Shown: positions 9,210-15,754 of the stretch, in pieces
Layout: each line of letters begins with the position of its first letter
How positions within the stretch are numbered: position 1 is the stretch's first letter
Assembly: GCA_937974245.1 (NCBI GenBank)
Contig: CALJKV010000092.1
Span: forward strand, 1 to 21,181
Length of the DNA stretch: 21,181 nt
Direction of reading: 5' to 3'
Source: an uncultured Chloroflexota bacterium
Lineage (GTDB): Bacteria; Chloroflexota; Anaerolineae; Aggregatilineales; Phototrophicaceae
The notes under the pieces: generated by a model
The model's input: the letters and a program-made list of their open reading frames with translations, nothing else
Database searches by the model: none
Told to the model about the DNA's origin: nothing
Translations under genes and position numbers: made by a program

Positions 9210-9318
9210 AGACGACTTTCGATGTGTGAGCGAAATCTACGCTCATTCTACCCGTGCCGCGCGGCCTTGTGAACCCGCCGCGAACCCCGCCCGACAATTA
9301 TTGAGGATTTTCTAATGG

Positions 9319-9346
9319 TTGAACTAACCTGATTGGCTGGTACAAT
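9319..9346 (+). promoter_or_regulatory. Sigma-70 type promoter upstream of signal peptidase gene
   Basis: TTGAAC (9319-9324) and TACAAT (9341-9346) with a 16-base spacer; both boxes are close to consensus. Predicted transcription start is near 9353, leaving a ~90-base leader that contains the hairpin at 9374-9398. Confidence 0.55.
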
Positions 9347-9373
9347 CAATATATACAATGGGTGCTGATGCAA

Positions 9374-9398
9374 CCTCATACCGGATACCGGCATGAGG
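9374..9398 (+). promoter_or_regulatory. Hairpin in the 5' leader of the signal peptidase transcript
   Basis: CCTCAT (9374-9379) pairs with ATGAGG (9393-9398), and CCGG (9381-9384) with CCGG (9388-9391), with one A/C mismatch and a three-base loop: ten pairs in 25 bases. No T tract follows, so it is not a standard terminator. It lies between the predicted promoter and the start codon. Confidence 0.45.
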
Positions 9399-9424
9399 CC
9401 CAGGAAACCAGGAAATCTACCAGG

Positions 9425-9448
9425 ATGCACCTAGTGAGCCTTGAATGA
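9425..9448 (+). other. Possible seven-codon leader ORF overlapping the signal peptidase start
   Basis: ATG at 9425 opens a frame coding MHLVSLE and stops at a TGA overlapping the ATG of the signal peptidase gene at 9445 (ATGA). AGGA at 9410-9413, in a CCAGGAAA repeat, is 11 bases upstream. The signal peptidase start has no ribosome site of its own, so coupled re-initiation is possible. Confidence 0.25.
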
Positions 9449-10041
9449 CCGAACAACCCACTTTGCCAACCCGTCCCCGCTTACACGACCGGGGTTTTAT
9501 CCACGAGATTGTCTATACGGTTGTCTTCCTGATCGCAGCGTTTACGTTCCTGGAGATGGCGATTCCCCGCTCGGTCGTACAAAGCATCAGTATGCAGCCC
9601 AACCTGATTGAAGATCAGCGCCTGGTGATTAGCAGGCTGACCTACCTGGTCAGCGACCCGCAGCGCGGCGATATTACCGTCTTTCTGCCCCCCAACCATC
9701 CTCCCGGCGAACCCCCGTTGATTAAGCGGCTGATTGGGCTGCCGGGCGAAACAGTTGAATTTCGGGATACGGCGGTTTATATTAATGGCGTTCGGTTGGA
9801 TGAGCCATATCTCAATGAGCCGTGTGATACCATACACTGCGGAGAACGGGTCTGGGTGCTGGGACCCGATGAATATTTCCTGATGGGGGATAACCGCAAT
9901 CACAGCCGTGATTCGCGCTCGTTCGGGCCGGTGCAGCGTGAACGCATCATTGGCAGGGCGATTATCCGCTACTGGCCGCCGCCCGATTGGGGGATTTTGT
10001 CCTACTCTTATGATGATTCTCGCGGCCAACCGGCGCCCTAG
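9445..10041 (+). CDS. lepB: Signal peptidase I
   Basis: 198 residues, type I signal peptidase of the S26 family, which removes signal peptides at the outer face of the membrane. One N-terminal transmembrane helix (about 20-38) is followed by the catalytic serine box SISMQP (Ser49), box D with IKRLIGLPGE (Lys94 as general base), and box E GDNRNHSRDSRSFGP (about 149-163). All boxes expected for an active enzyme are present. The likely promoter is at 9319-9346; a Shine-Dalgarno sequence is lacking. The zinc-ribbon and BMC shell genes follow on the same strand after 77 bases, so they may be co-transcribed. Secreted and lipoprotein genes nearby give it no specific partner; it may be the general enzyme or one of several copies. 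Confidence 0.93.
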   Translation: MTEQPTLPTRPRLHDRGFIHEIVYTVVFLIAAFTFLEMAIPRSVVQSISMQPNLIEDQRLVISRLTYLVSDPQRGDITVFLPPNHPPGEPPLIKRLIGLPGETVEFRDTAVYINGVRLDEPYLNEPCDTIHCGERVWVLGPDEYFLMGDNRNHSRDSRSFGPVQRERIIGRAIIRYWPPPDWGILSYSYDDSRGQPAP

Positions 10042-10118
10042 CCGCTGTGCCGGAACAACCGACAGCACTTGTGTTGGCTGCCTCTCATGAGCCAACTTAT
10101 TTTCCCAGGAGACGGTGC

Positions 10119-10406
10119 ATGACCGACAGACTGTCCTACCCCTGTCCATACTGCCAGATTGGCTATTGCCACCCCGAAGAGGCCACCTATACCCGGTTGC
10201 ATCATGACCGCGTGATCAGCGTGCCGAATATGCTGGCATGGACGTGTGACATCTGTTTTACCCAGGAATTCGACCAGGATGCTGTGCGGCAGGTCGAAAG
10301 ACTGTTAGGGATCGGCCAGTGGCCGATTATCCAACCTCGTTCCGCGCCGCGCTCCACTGCGCTGGATTTATCCAATACCAAGAATATGCCAGGATTGAAA
10401 CCATGA
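10119..10406 (+). CDS. Small YgiT-type zinc-ribbon protein
   Basis: 95 residues. The ATG at 10119 is chosen over one at 10047 because AGGAG (10107-10111) is seven bases upstream. Two cysteine pairs, CPYC (Cys9, Cys12) and CDIC (Cys43, Cys46), sit ~30 residues apart, as in YgiT/MqsA-type zinc fingers; Cys17 and His18 lie close to the first pair. No DNA-binding Xre domain follows, unlike MqsA antitoxins. The C-terminal third is polar and of no recognised fold. Its stop overlaps the BMC shell protein start (ATGA), so the two are very probably translated together, but a role in shell assembly or regulation is only a guess. Confidence 0.7.
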   Translation: MTDRLSYPCPYCQIGYCHPEEATYTRLHHDRVISVPNMLAWTCDICFTQEFDQDAVRQVERLLGIGQWPIIQPRSAPRSTALDLSNTKNMPGLKP

Positions 10407-11041
10407 GTGTAGACCTTCGTAGCTATGTTTTTCTGGACAATTTACAGCTTCAGCACGCGGCTTTCCTGGGGACGGTTGCCCGGGGCTTCTTGCCGCTGCC
10501 GGGGGATGCCTCCCTCTGGATTGAGATTTCACCAGGGATTGAGATTAACCGGATCACCGATGTGGCCCTCAAAGCCACCGGCGTGCGTCCAGGGATGCAG
10601 ATCGTTGAGCGGCTGTACGGCCTGCTCGAAGTGCATTCCAGCAGCCAGGCGGAAACGCGGGCGGCGGGCGCGGCCATCCTGGATGCGCTGGGCGTCAACG
10701 AGGAAGACCGCATCAAGCCGCGCATTGTCTCCAGCCAGATTATCCGCAACATTGATGCCCACCAGACCCAGTTGATTAACCGGATGCGACACGGCCACAT
10801 GATTCTCGCCGGGCAAACGCTCTACGTGCTGGAAGTCGAACCGGCAGGCTATGCGGCGCTGGCCGCCAACGAAGCCGAGAAATCCGCCGAGATTAACATT
10901 CTGGAAGTGCAGGCCTTCGGCAGTTTTGGCCGGGTTTACCTGGGCGGCGAGGAACGCGACATTATGGCCGGCTACGGCGCGGCAATCGCGGCGATTGAGG
11001 GCGTCACCGGGCGCGAAAACCCCGCTGGGCGCAAGGAATAA
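10403..11041 (+). CDS. Bacterial microcompartment shell protein with two BMC domains (BMC-T-like)
   Basis: 212 residues, twice the length of a single-domain BMC-H protein. The first half (about 30-100) carries IEISPGIEINRITDVALKAT, then GVRPG, ERLYGLLEVH and an AETRAAGAAILDALG helix. The second half (about 125-205) carries LYVLEVEPAGYAALAANEAE, INILEVQAFGSFGRVYLGG and a closing Ala-rich helix. Each half has the strand-helix-strand order of the BMC fold, so a pseudohexameric trimer tiling a shell facet is expected. The ATG overlaps the zinc-ribbon stop, with AGGA at 10391-10394 as ribosome site. Two bases after its stop comes the vertex protein. No BMC-H hexamer, signature enzyme or encapsulation peptide is seen in the window, so the cargo is unknown. 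Confidence 0.85.
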   Translation: MSVDLRSYVFLDNLQLQHAAFLGTVARGFLPLPGDASLWIEISPGIEINRITDVALKATGVRPGMQIVERLYGLLEVHSSSQAETRAAGAAILDALGVNEEDRIKPRIVSSQIIRNIDAHQTQLINRMRHGHMILAGQTLYVLEVEPAGYAALAANEAEKSAEINILEVQAFGSFGRVYLGGEERDIMAGYGAAIAAIEGVTGRENPAGRKE

Positions 11042-11043
11042 GC

Positions 11044-11349
11044 ATGTTTATCGGGGAAGTCATCGGGACAGTGGTCGCCACCCGCAAAACCGCCAACATG
11101 GACGGCCTGCCGCTGCGTCTGGTGCGTAAAATCACCCCCGGCTTGCAGCCCACCGCAACCTATACCGTTGCTGTGGATGTGATGGGCGCGAGTGAAGGTG
11201 AGCTGGTGCTGGTGTCATCCGGCAGCAGCGCCCGCCAGACTCTCCAGACCGACGCCCGCCCCTGTGACGCGACCATTATGGCGATTGTGGATACCTGGCA
11301 GGTGGGCGGCGCGGTACAGTACACCAAGGGCGAAGCGGAGCCGGCCTAA
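11044..11349 (+). CDS. EutN/CcmL-type microcompartment vertex protein (BMC-P)
   Basis: 101 residues, the normal length for the family. The start FIGEVIGTVVATRKTANMDG, then LPLRLVRKI, then VAVDVMGASEGELVLVSSGS with SAR, and finally CDATIMAIVD, follow the EutN/CcmL pattern closely. These proteins form pentamers that cap the vertices of icosahedral shells. AAGGA (11033-11037) six bases upstream and the two-base gap to the BMC-T-like gene show a tight operon. Having facet and vertex proteins side by side argues for a real shell locus and not a stray domain. It is the last gene before the convergent sulfotransferase. Confidence 0.9.
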   Translation: MFIGEVIGTVVATRKTANMDGLPLRLVRKITPGLQPTATYTVAVDVMGASEGELVLVSSGSSARQTLQTDARPCDATIMAIVDTWQVGGAVQYTKGEAEPA

Positions 11350-11463
11350 GGTCACTGCTTGTAGGCTTCTGCCCGATCTTGCGCCGTCTGTCGCTGGCGT
11401 ATACCCGTATCTCTTTTAACGGGCAGCATGGCACAACGAGGCAAACCGGGTCAGACTCAATTC

Positions 11464-12447
11464 TCAAAGGGTGTGGCTATTGCCGTTGGTCATGAGGGGC
11501 AGCGACCCCTCATTATATATCTTCTGCAGCCCAAACATGCTCAGTATTTCCATGGCCTTCTGAATCTGTTCGTCTGGGATGTGCCTTCTCCAGCTATCCA
11601 CCAGGCTGTCTCCGGTGATGATGGCGCTTTCTCCTTTGCGCGAAAGTGCCGATGGTTTTTCCACAGCCTCCATCACCTCCGGCCTGTAATCTCTTTCAAG
11701 AAACGAGAAAAGTCGCCTGGTTTCTCCTTCAGGATCAGTGCATAGATTCTCGTAGAACACCAGGTGCATTTCACCCGGTGTGAATTGTTTCAACGGAACA
11801 TAGTTCTGGATGCACCAGAAAAAAATGTAGGTTTCGAAATCACTGGTGCAGCTCTCGATTGCGCCCTTGAATGGATGCAGGAAGTCTTCCATCAGTTCCG
11901 GCTGGTTAAGGAATTCCTCCAGATTGTTCTTCCAGCCAAGCTTCAATTTGGAGTGGGCAACAGCACACGGGTGCCGCAGCACCATAACAATTGGGATTTC
12001 CGGGAATTGCGTTTTAATCCACTTTAACAGAAGATTTGCTCGAATATCTTTAATGAGCCGCTTTCTGGCGATCAGTTTCGTATTGAACTGGTCTACCCAG
12101 AGACTTCTATTAATTTTGCCCGCTAGTATGGCCTTCGCAGGGCTAATAAACGTTTCATGACGGTTATCGGGTCGAAGATACTGGTTAATGTTCCAGTGGC
12201 GGATAACGGGGACTTTTTGCGGCCAGAAAGGTTCAAACATAATACGATAGGAATTATCATAATTGATAATGTCCTGAACCCATGTTGTTCCGCTTCTGGA
12301 TTCGCCTGCCAAAAAAACGGTTTGCTTATAATCGTGCAGATCTGTAGAAAGTAGAAACGTCGCCGCAGTCTTGATTCTGAAAACGGTACCTGGTTTCCTA
12401 TACACCGGACTCTTCCCCCCCAAAAAAACCGAACATTCCCTCGGCAT
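11464..12447 (-). CDS. PAPS-dependent sulfotransferase family protein
   Basis: 327 residues. The 5'-phosphosulfate loop is FLAGESRSGTTWVQDIIN (about residues 45-62) and the 3'-phosphate motif is IVMVLRHPCAVAHSKLKLGW with the expected Arg and Ser. This family moves sulfate from PAPS to a hydroxyl or amine of a sugar, lipid or small molecule; the acceptor is unknown. The gene is visibly richer in A and T than its neighbours and stands alone between convergent and tandem genes, which suggests transfer. The start is uncertain. ATG 12447 has no ribosome site, and codons 7-11 span a T7 and a G7 run (12428 down to 12415). A GTG at 12405, after this run, is an alternative that keeps the catalytic domain whole. 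Confidence 0.82.
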   Translation of the reverse strand: MPRECSVFLGGKSPVYRKPGTVFRIKTAATFLLSTDLHDYKQTVFLAGESRSGTTWVQDIINYDNSYRIMFEPFWPQKVPVIRHWNINQYLRPDNRHETFISPAKAILAGKINRSLWVDQFNTKLIARKRLIKDIRANLLLKWIKTQFPEIPIVMVLRHPCAVAHSKLKLGWKNNLEEFLNQPELMEDFLHPFKGAIESCTSDFETYIFFWCIQNYVPLKQFTPGEMHLVFYENLCTDPEGETRRLFSFLERDYRPEVMEAVEKPSALSRKGESAIITGDSLVDSWRRHIPDEQIQKAMEILSMFGLQKIYNEGSLPLMTNGNSHTL

Positions 12448-12505
12448 TCATCGGCCAAAAGTCGCGTTTCCGCAGGCTCAACCTGACCGCGGATGCTGAA
12501 CTGAC

Positions 12506-12511
12506 ATTATA
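12506..12511 (-). promoter_or_regulatory. Possible -10 element for the sulfotransferase
   Basis: A perfect TATAAT reads toward the sulfotransferase ~60 bases before its start. No recognisable -35 box lies at the proper distance. Confidence 0.35.
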
Positions 12512-12585
12512 CAGTGACTTCTGAAAAGGCGTTTCTGCTCTAAAAAATCTGCGCGGTGCTAGCCATTCGCAGGGGCACTATTCCT

Positions 12586-12618
12586 GGCGTTGAAACCCAA
12601 ATTTCTTGCATCAACGCC
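12586..12618 (-). terminator. Hairpin directly after the propeller gene stop
   Basis: GGCGTTGA (12586-12593) and TCAACGCC (12611-12618) form a perfect 8-bp inverted repeat with a 17-base loop, immediately downstream of the stop codon of the minus-strand operon. No T tract follows on that strand, so it may be a 3'-end-stabilising structure instead of a rho-independent terminator. Confidence 0.4.
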
Positions 12619-13713
12619 TCACCCACCGGGGCGCAGCACACCGATATAGGAGGCGCTGGCGACCTGTTCCAGGCGGTTGTCGCTCAGGTTGAGTTTCCAG
12701 GTGCCATCGGCGTCGCGGGCGACCAGCAGGATCGCGGTGTTGTCCTCCGTCCAGGCTGCCGGGCGTAACAAAATACCTGCCGGGGCTGCAAAAGCCGTCT
12801 GCGTCATCGTGAGCAGGTCAACGATCACCAACTGGGTACGCAGCGTCTGGTTGGGCGTGCCGAACGCCCGTATCTGTCCCAGGGCGTACACAGCGCGGCT
12901 GGCATCCGGCGAAACCAGGAAATCACCGCCCTGGGTATAGCCGGGCAGGTCAAGCGCCGCGATAGTTTGCTCCAATGCGCCGGAGAGTGTATGCACGTGC
13001 AGGTCGAACCCGCTCAGGTCTGTCGTCAGCCCCAGCCGTAAAAACAGCCCGCCGCCGAAACCCGCCCCACAGAAGCAGCCTGGTTCATCCGGCAGATAGT
13101 CCCATGCCCCCGTCTCCATATCCAGCGCAACCAGCGCGGCATACTGCTGGAAAGGCGTCAGGTCACTCAGACCGTCCGGCTGGAAATCGAAGTAGAGCGT
13201 GCCGCCATCGGTGCTGAAGGCCACCGGCAAGGCTCGCAGGCCGTTGCGCGGGCCATCCACCCAGATTTGCCGGGGATTCGTGCCGTCCAGGTTAGCGATG
13301 GTCGTCGTCGTCACCAGTGCCGTTGGTTCGCCGCTCGTCAGTGTCCAGACGATGCGCCCGCCGGGAGTATCCACCAGCCAATCCACCCGGCGCGTATCGC
13401 CGCCCGGCTGGATAAACGGATGGTCATAAATACCCCCTTCCGGGTCTGCCAACCGGACGCGCTCTGTCGTCAGGTCGAAGTACAATACCACGTTCCCCGC
13501 TGGCGTGTAGCGTTCCCCGGCGACGATCATAGGCCGTTCCTCACCCGTCACCGTATCCACAAAAATCAGGCGTGGCTGTCCGTCTTCCGTTTGGCGTTGG
13601 GAGAACACCAGCCAGGACTGCGCTGATTCGGGCAGGATTTCACCGTCCTGAGCGGCAGCAGAGGCAGCCAGCAGGACGACCAGCATGAGCAGCCAGCGCA
13701 AATGCAGCAGCAT
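12619..13713 (-). CDS. Secreted TolB/WD40-like beta-propeller protein, third gene of the sigma-factor operon
   Basis: 364 residues. The frame is open to 13935, but that part overlaps the upstream gene; ATG 13713 has GGAG eight bases upstream and begins a clear signal peptide (Arg, then a Leu/Val-rich core, ASAAAQ). The mature part resembles TolB-like propellers by its repeated strand text: LIFVDTVTGEE, LYFDFQPDG, ALVALDMETGAWDYL, DASRAVYALGQ and LVIVDLLTMTQTAF. No catalytic residues are recognised. It follows the DUF5667-like gene after 26 bases, so it is part of the sigma-factor operon. I infer an extracellular binding or sensing role, possibly delivering a signal to the membrane protein. 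Confidence 0.72.
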   Translation of the reverse strand: MLLHLRWLLMLVVLLAASAAAQDGEILPESAQSWLVFSQRQTEDGQPRLIFVDTVTGEERPMIVAGERYTPAGNVVLYFDLTTERVRLADPEGGIYDHPFIQPGGDTRRVDWLVDTPGGRIVWTLTSGEPTALVTTTTIANLDGTNPRQIWVDGPRNGLRALPVAFSTDGGTLYFDFQPDGLSDLTPFQQYAALVALDMETGAWDYLPDEPGCFCGAGFGGGLFLRLGLTTDLSGFDLHVHTLSGALEQTIAALDLPGYTQGGDFLVSPDASRAVYALGQIRAFGTPNQTLRTQLVIVDLLTMTQTAFAAPAGILLRPAAWTEDNTAILLVARDADGTWKLNLSDNRLEQVASASYIGVLRPGG

Positions 13714-13739
13714 ATCGGAAACTCCGTTTTGTGGAGACA

Positions 13740-14924
13740 CTACGGCCCCGGTGTAGTCTGCGGCCCGGCAGTCTGCGTCAGATAGACCGCACGCTGGGTT
13801 TCCCGCATCCGGGCGGTAACATCCAGTGTCGCCGCCGGGGTTGGTGTGGCGCGTGGTCGGGTATGCCCTGCCGTCGGCAGCACAACCGGTGATCCGTCGC
13901 TGGTCGGCACTTGCGGCAGCGGCAGCGGCGTCCACGTCGCCGTCGGTGTCAGCGTGGGTGTCAGCGTCCAGGTTGGCGAAGGCGTCCAGGTCGGCGTAGT
14001 CGTAGCCGTCGCCGGGAAGCGCGGCGTCCAGGTGGCCGTTACGGTTGGCGTCGGTGTGACGCTGGCCGTCAGCGTGGCCGTCGCCTGGGGTGTAAAGGTC
14101 GCAGTATCCGGGATGACCGGCGTCAGGGTGGGCGTCGGGGTCGGGTCGGGCGGTGGCACAGCGCCGAAACTCGGCGGTAACGGCGAGAGTGGCACTTGCA
14201 GCCGGTTCTGGTCGTCAAATACCGGGGTCATGAGCGCCAGCACGTCCTGGAACAGCAACTCGACTTCCGCCGGGTGTGCCAGGGGCGCTAACGTCACCCG
14301 CGCCCGTTCCATAAACGCGGTGACTTTCGCCTGGTTTTCCGGTTGGGCGGATTGCGCCGCGTTGACCGTCGCTGTGTAGAGATCAGTCAGCGCCGCCGGG
14401 GTCAGTCGTCCCTGCTGGCTGACGGTAGCGACTTCTTCCAGCCGCACCTGGGCGAAGTGCAGCCACAGTTCATTCAGGCTGCCGGCCAGCGTCGTAATCA
14501 CCAGAATAATCTCTTCCCAGAAGCGTTTAATCGTATACAGGGTGTCACCGGGGACAGTATTGGCCGAAGCGCCAACTAGCCCGGCGCTCCCCCCAAAGAC
14601 CACCATAAAGGTGATAATCGCAATCGCGGCGGCTCGGCCTACCGCCATCTGAAGGCCAGGCAGCATCAACACGCTGCGGCGGCGGTTGGGTTGGGCGGCC
14701 ATCTGCGCCCGCAGGCGGGCTTCCAGCGCGTCTACCTGTTCGGCGGCCATCTCCGGGCTGCGCAGCCGGGCGGAGAGTATCCCCGCCAGCAGCAGCGGCT
14801 TCAGTTCAGCGGCGGCGGCAGGAAAACGTTCCAGGCAGCCGGAAACCGTCTCCTGTCCGCTCAATACGGCGTCCAGGCATTCGGCCAGGATGGTTTCCAG
14901 TTGGGCTTTAGCAGATGCGTTCAC
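13740..14924 (-). CDS. DUF5667-like membrane protein, probable anti-sigma partner, with Pro/Thr-rich tail
   Basis: 394 residues. Residues 1-80 are a cytoplasmic helical part (ILAECLDAVLSGQETVSGCL, LKPLLLAG). A transmembrane helix follows at about 96-118. Next comes a DUF5667-type domain (about 121-235) with the typical NTVPGDTLYTIKRFWEEI and later AQVRLEEVA. From about 255 to the end it is low-complexity Pro/Thr, mostly TPTPT and TATWTP, likely an extended wall-spanning or glycosylated stalk. The start codon is a GTG that overlaps the sigma factor stop (GTGA), so the two are translated together. This layout matches membrane regulators paired with ECF sigma factors; that it sequesters the sigma factor is inferred from position and topology. 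No zinc HxxxCxxC anti-sigma motif is visible. Confidence 0.78.
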   Translation of the reverse strand: MNASAKAQLETILAECLDAVLSGQETVSGCLERFPAAAAELKPLLLAGILSARLRSPEMAAEQVDALEARLRAQMAAQPNRRRSVLMLPGLQMAVGRAAAIAIITFMVVFGGSAGLVGASANTVPGDTLYTIKRFWEEIILVITTLAGSLNELWLHFAQVRLEEVATVSQQGRLTPAALTDLYTATVNAAQSAQPENQAKVTAFMERARVTLAPLAHPAEVELLFQDVLALMTPVFDDQNRLQVPLSPLPPSFGAVPPPDPTPTPTLTPVIPDTATFTPQATATLTASVTPTPTVTATWTPRFPATATTTPTWTPSPTWTLTPTLTPTATWTPLPLPQVPTSDGSPVVLPTAGHTRPRATPTPAATLDVTARMRETQRAVYLTQTAGPQTTPGP

Positions 14925-15499
14925 GATAGACCCGATAAAATAGACTCACTGTCAAACCCGGATTGCGCCAGACGGCGGGCCAGGGATCGCAGCGCCCGGT
15001 GTTGCAGCGCCTTGATTGCGTTCGCGTTCTTGCCCATCACCGCTGCCGTGTCCTCCAGGTTATACCCCTCAATAAAGCGCAGAATGATGACATGCTGCTG
15101 ATCGTCCGTCAATTGGGCGATGGTTTCGCGCAGTACAGCGGCAGCCTGTCGTCGTAATAAGCGCTCATCCATGTCCTGTGCCACCGGGATCGGTTCGGCT
15201 TCGACGTCACTCTCAACCGGGCGACGCCCGACGCGCCGGTAATGATCCACCACACGGGCATGAGCGATGCGGTACAGCCAGGCGATGAACGGCTTACCCT
15301 GGTCGGTGTAGCTGTGCAGGGCCTGGAGCGCACGGGTGAATACCGCGCTCGTTATATCCTCAGCGAGTTGTACATCGTTCACCCGATGATAGATATACCG
15401 GAAGATCGGCTGCACGTTCTCCCGGTAAAGTTGGGCAAACGAGTCCGTATCCCCTTGCTGGGCGCGTTGAAGCAGACGCTTTTCTTCAACGCGATCCAC
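14921..15499 (-). CDS. ECF-type RNA polymerase sigma factor (sigma-70 family)
   Basis: 192 residues. Region 2 spans about 12-80 (AQLYRENVQPIFRYIYHRV, then VQLAEDITSAVFTRALQAL, then FIAWLYRIAHARVVDHYRR). Region 4 spans about 125-180 (LTDDQQHVIILRFIEGYNLE, then DTAAVMGKNANAIKALQHRA), a helix-turn-helix that reads the -35 element. Regions 1 and 3 are absent, as in ECF sigma factors. The start is a GTG at 15499 with GGAGAG (15506-15511) six bases upstream. It is the first gene of a three-gene operon with the DUF5667-like membrane protein and a secreted propeller, suggesting it answers an envelope signal. No self-promoter could be assigned with confidence. Confidence 0.92.
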   Translation of the reverse strand: MDRVEEKRLLQRAQQGDTDSFAQLYRENVQPIFRYIYHRVNDVQLAEDITSAVFTRALQALHSYTDQGKPFIAWLYRIAHARVVDHYRRVGRRPVESDVEAEPIPVAQDMDERLLRRQAAAVLRETIAQLTDDQQHVIILRFIEGYNLEDTAAVMGKNANAIKALQHRALRSLARRLAQSGFDSESILSGLS

Positions 15500-15575
15500 A
15501 GGTCACTCTCCAATGATTCTTTTGCCAGCGTGCCGCGTCGTTCATCATATCTACCGTTAAACAGGTCAAAGAGTT

Positions 15576-15597
15576 ATGGGAGATTTCAAAATCCCAT
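15576..15597. repeat. Imperfect inverted repeat between sigma factor and epimerase genes
   Basis: ATGGG (15576-15580) plus ATTT pairs with AAAT plus CCCAT (ending 15597), with a two-base bulge and a very short loop. It lies in the divergent intergenic region and could be an operator or an RNA hairpin in the sigma factor leader. Confidence 0.3.
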
Positions 15598-15689
15598 CCG
15601 TACCAATCATATCCTAATTTGAATCGAGATGCTTTTCCCTTAAAGTCCGGTTTGCGACCTGTAACATCCGGCTGTTAGGTTTTCTCAAC

Positions 15690-15718
15690 TTGCAGACAAT
15701 ACTATGATACGATATATA
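15690..15718 (+). promoter_or_regulatory. Possible promoter for the RmlC-like gene
   Basis: TTGCAG (15690-15695) and TATATA (15713-15718) with a 17-base spacer, 36 bases upstream of the ATG at 15755. The four-of-six boxes and ideal spacing make it plausible. Confidence 0.45.
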
Positions 15719-15754
15719 CCGTGCAGACTAGCCAGCTTAGGGAGATATGCATTC

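Noticed and set aside
13714..13935. N-terminal extension of the sigma-operon propeller by 74 residues
   Set aside because: It would overlap the DUF5667-like gene by nearly 200 bases and would bury the signal peptide; the downstream ATG has a ribosome site.
13846..14379. 177-codon plus-strand frame opposite the DUF5667-like gene
   Set aside because: Its Gly/Val repeats are the complement of the Pro/Thr-rich tail; no start signal.
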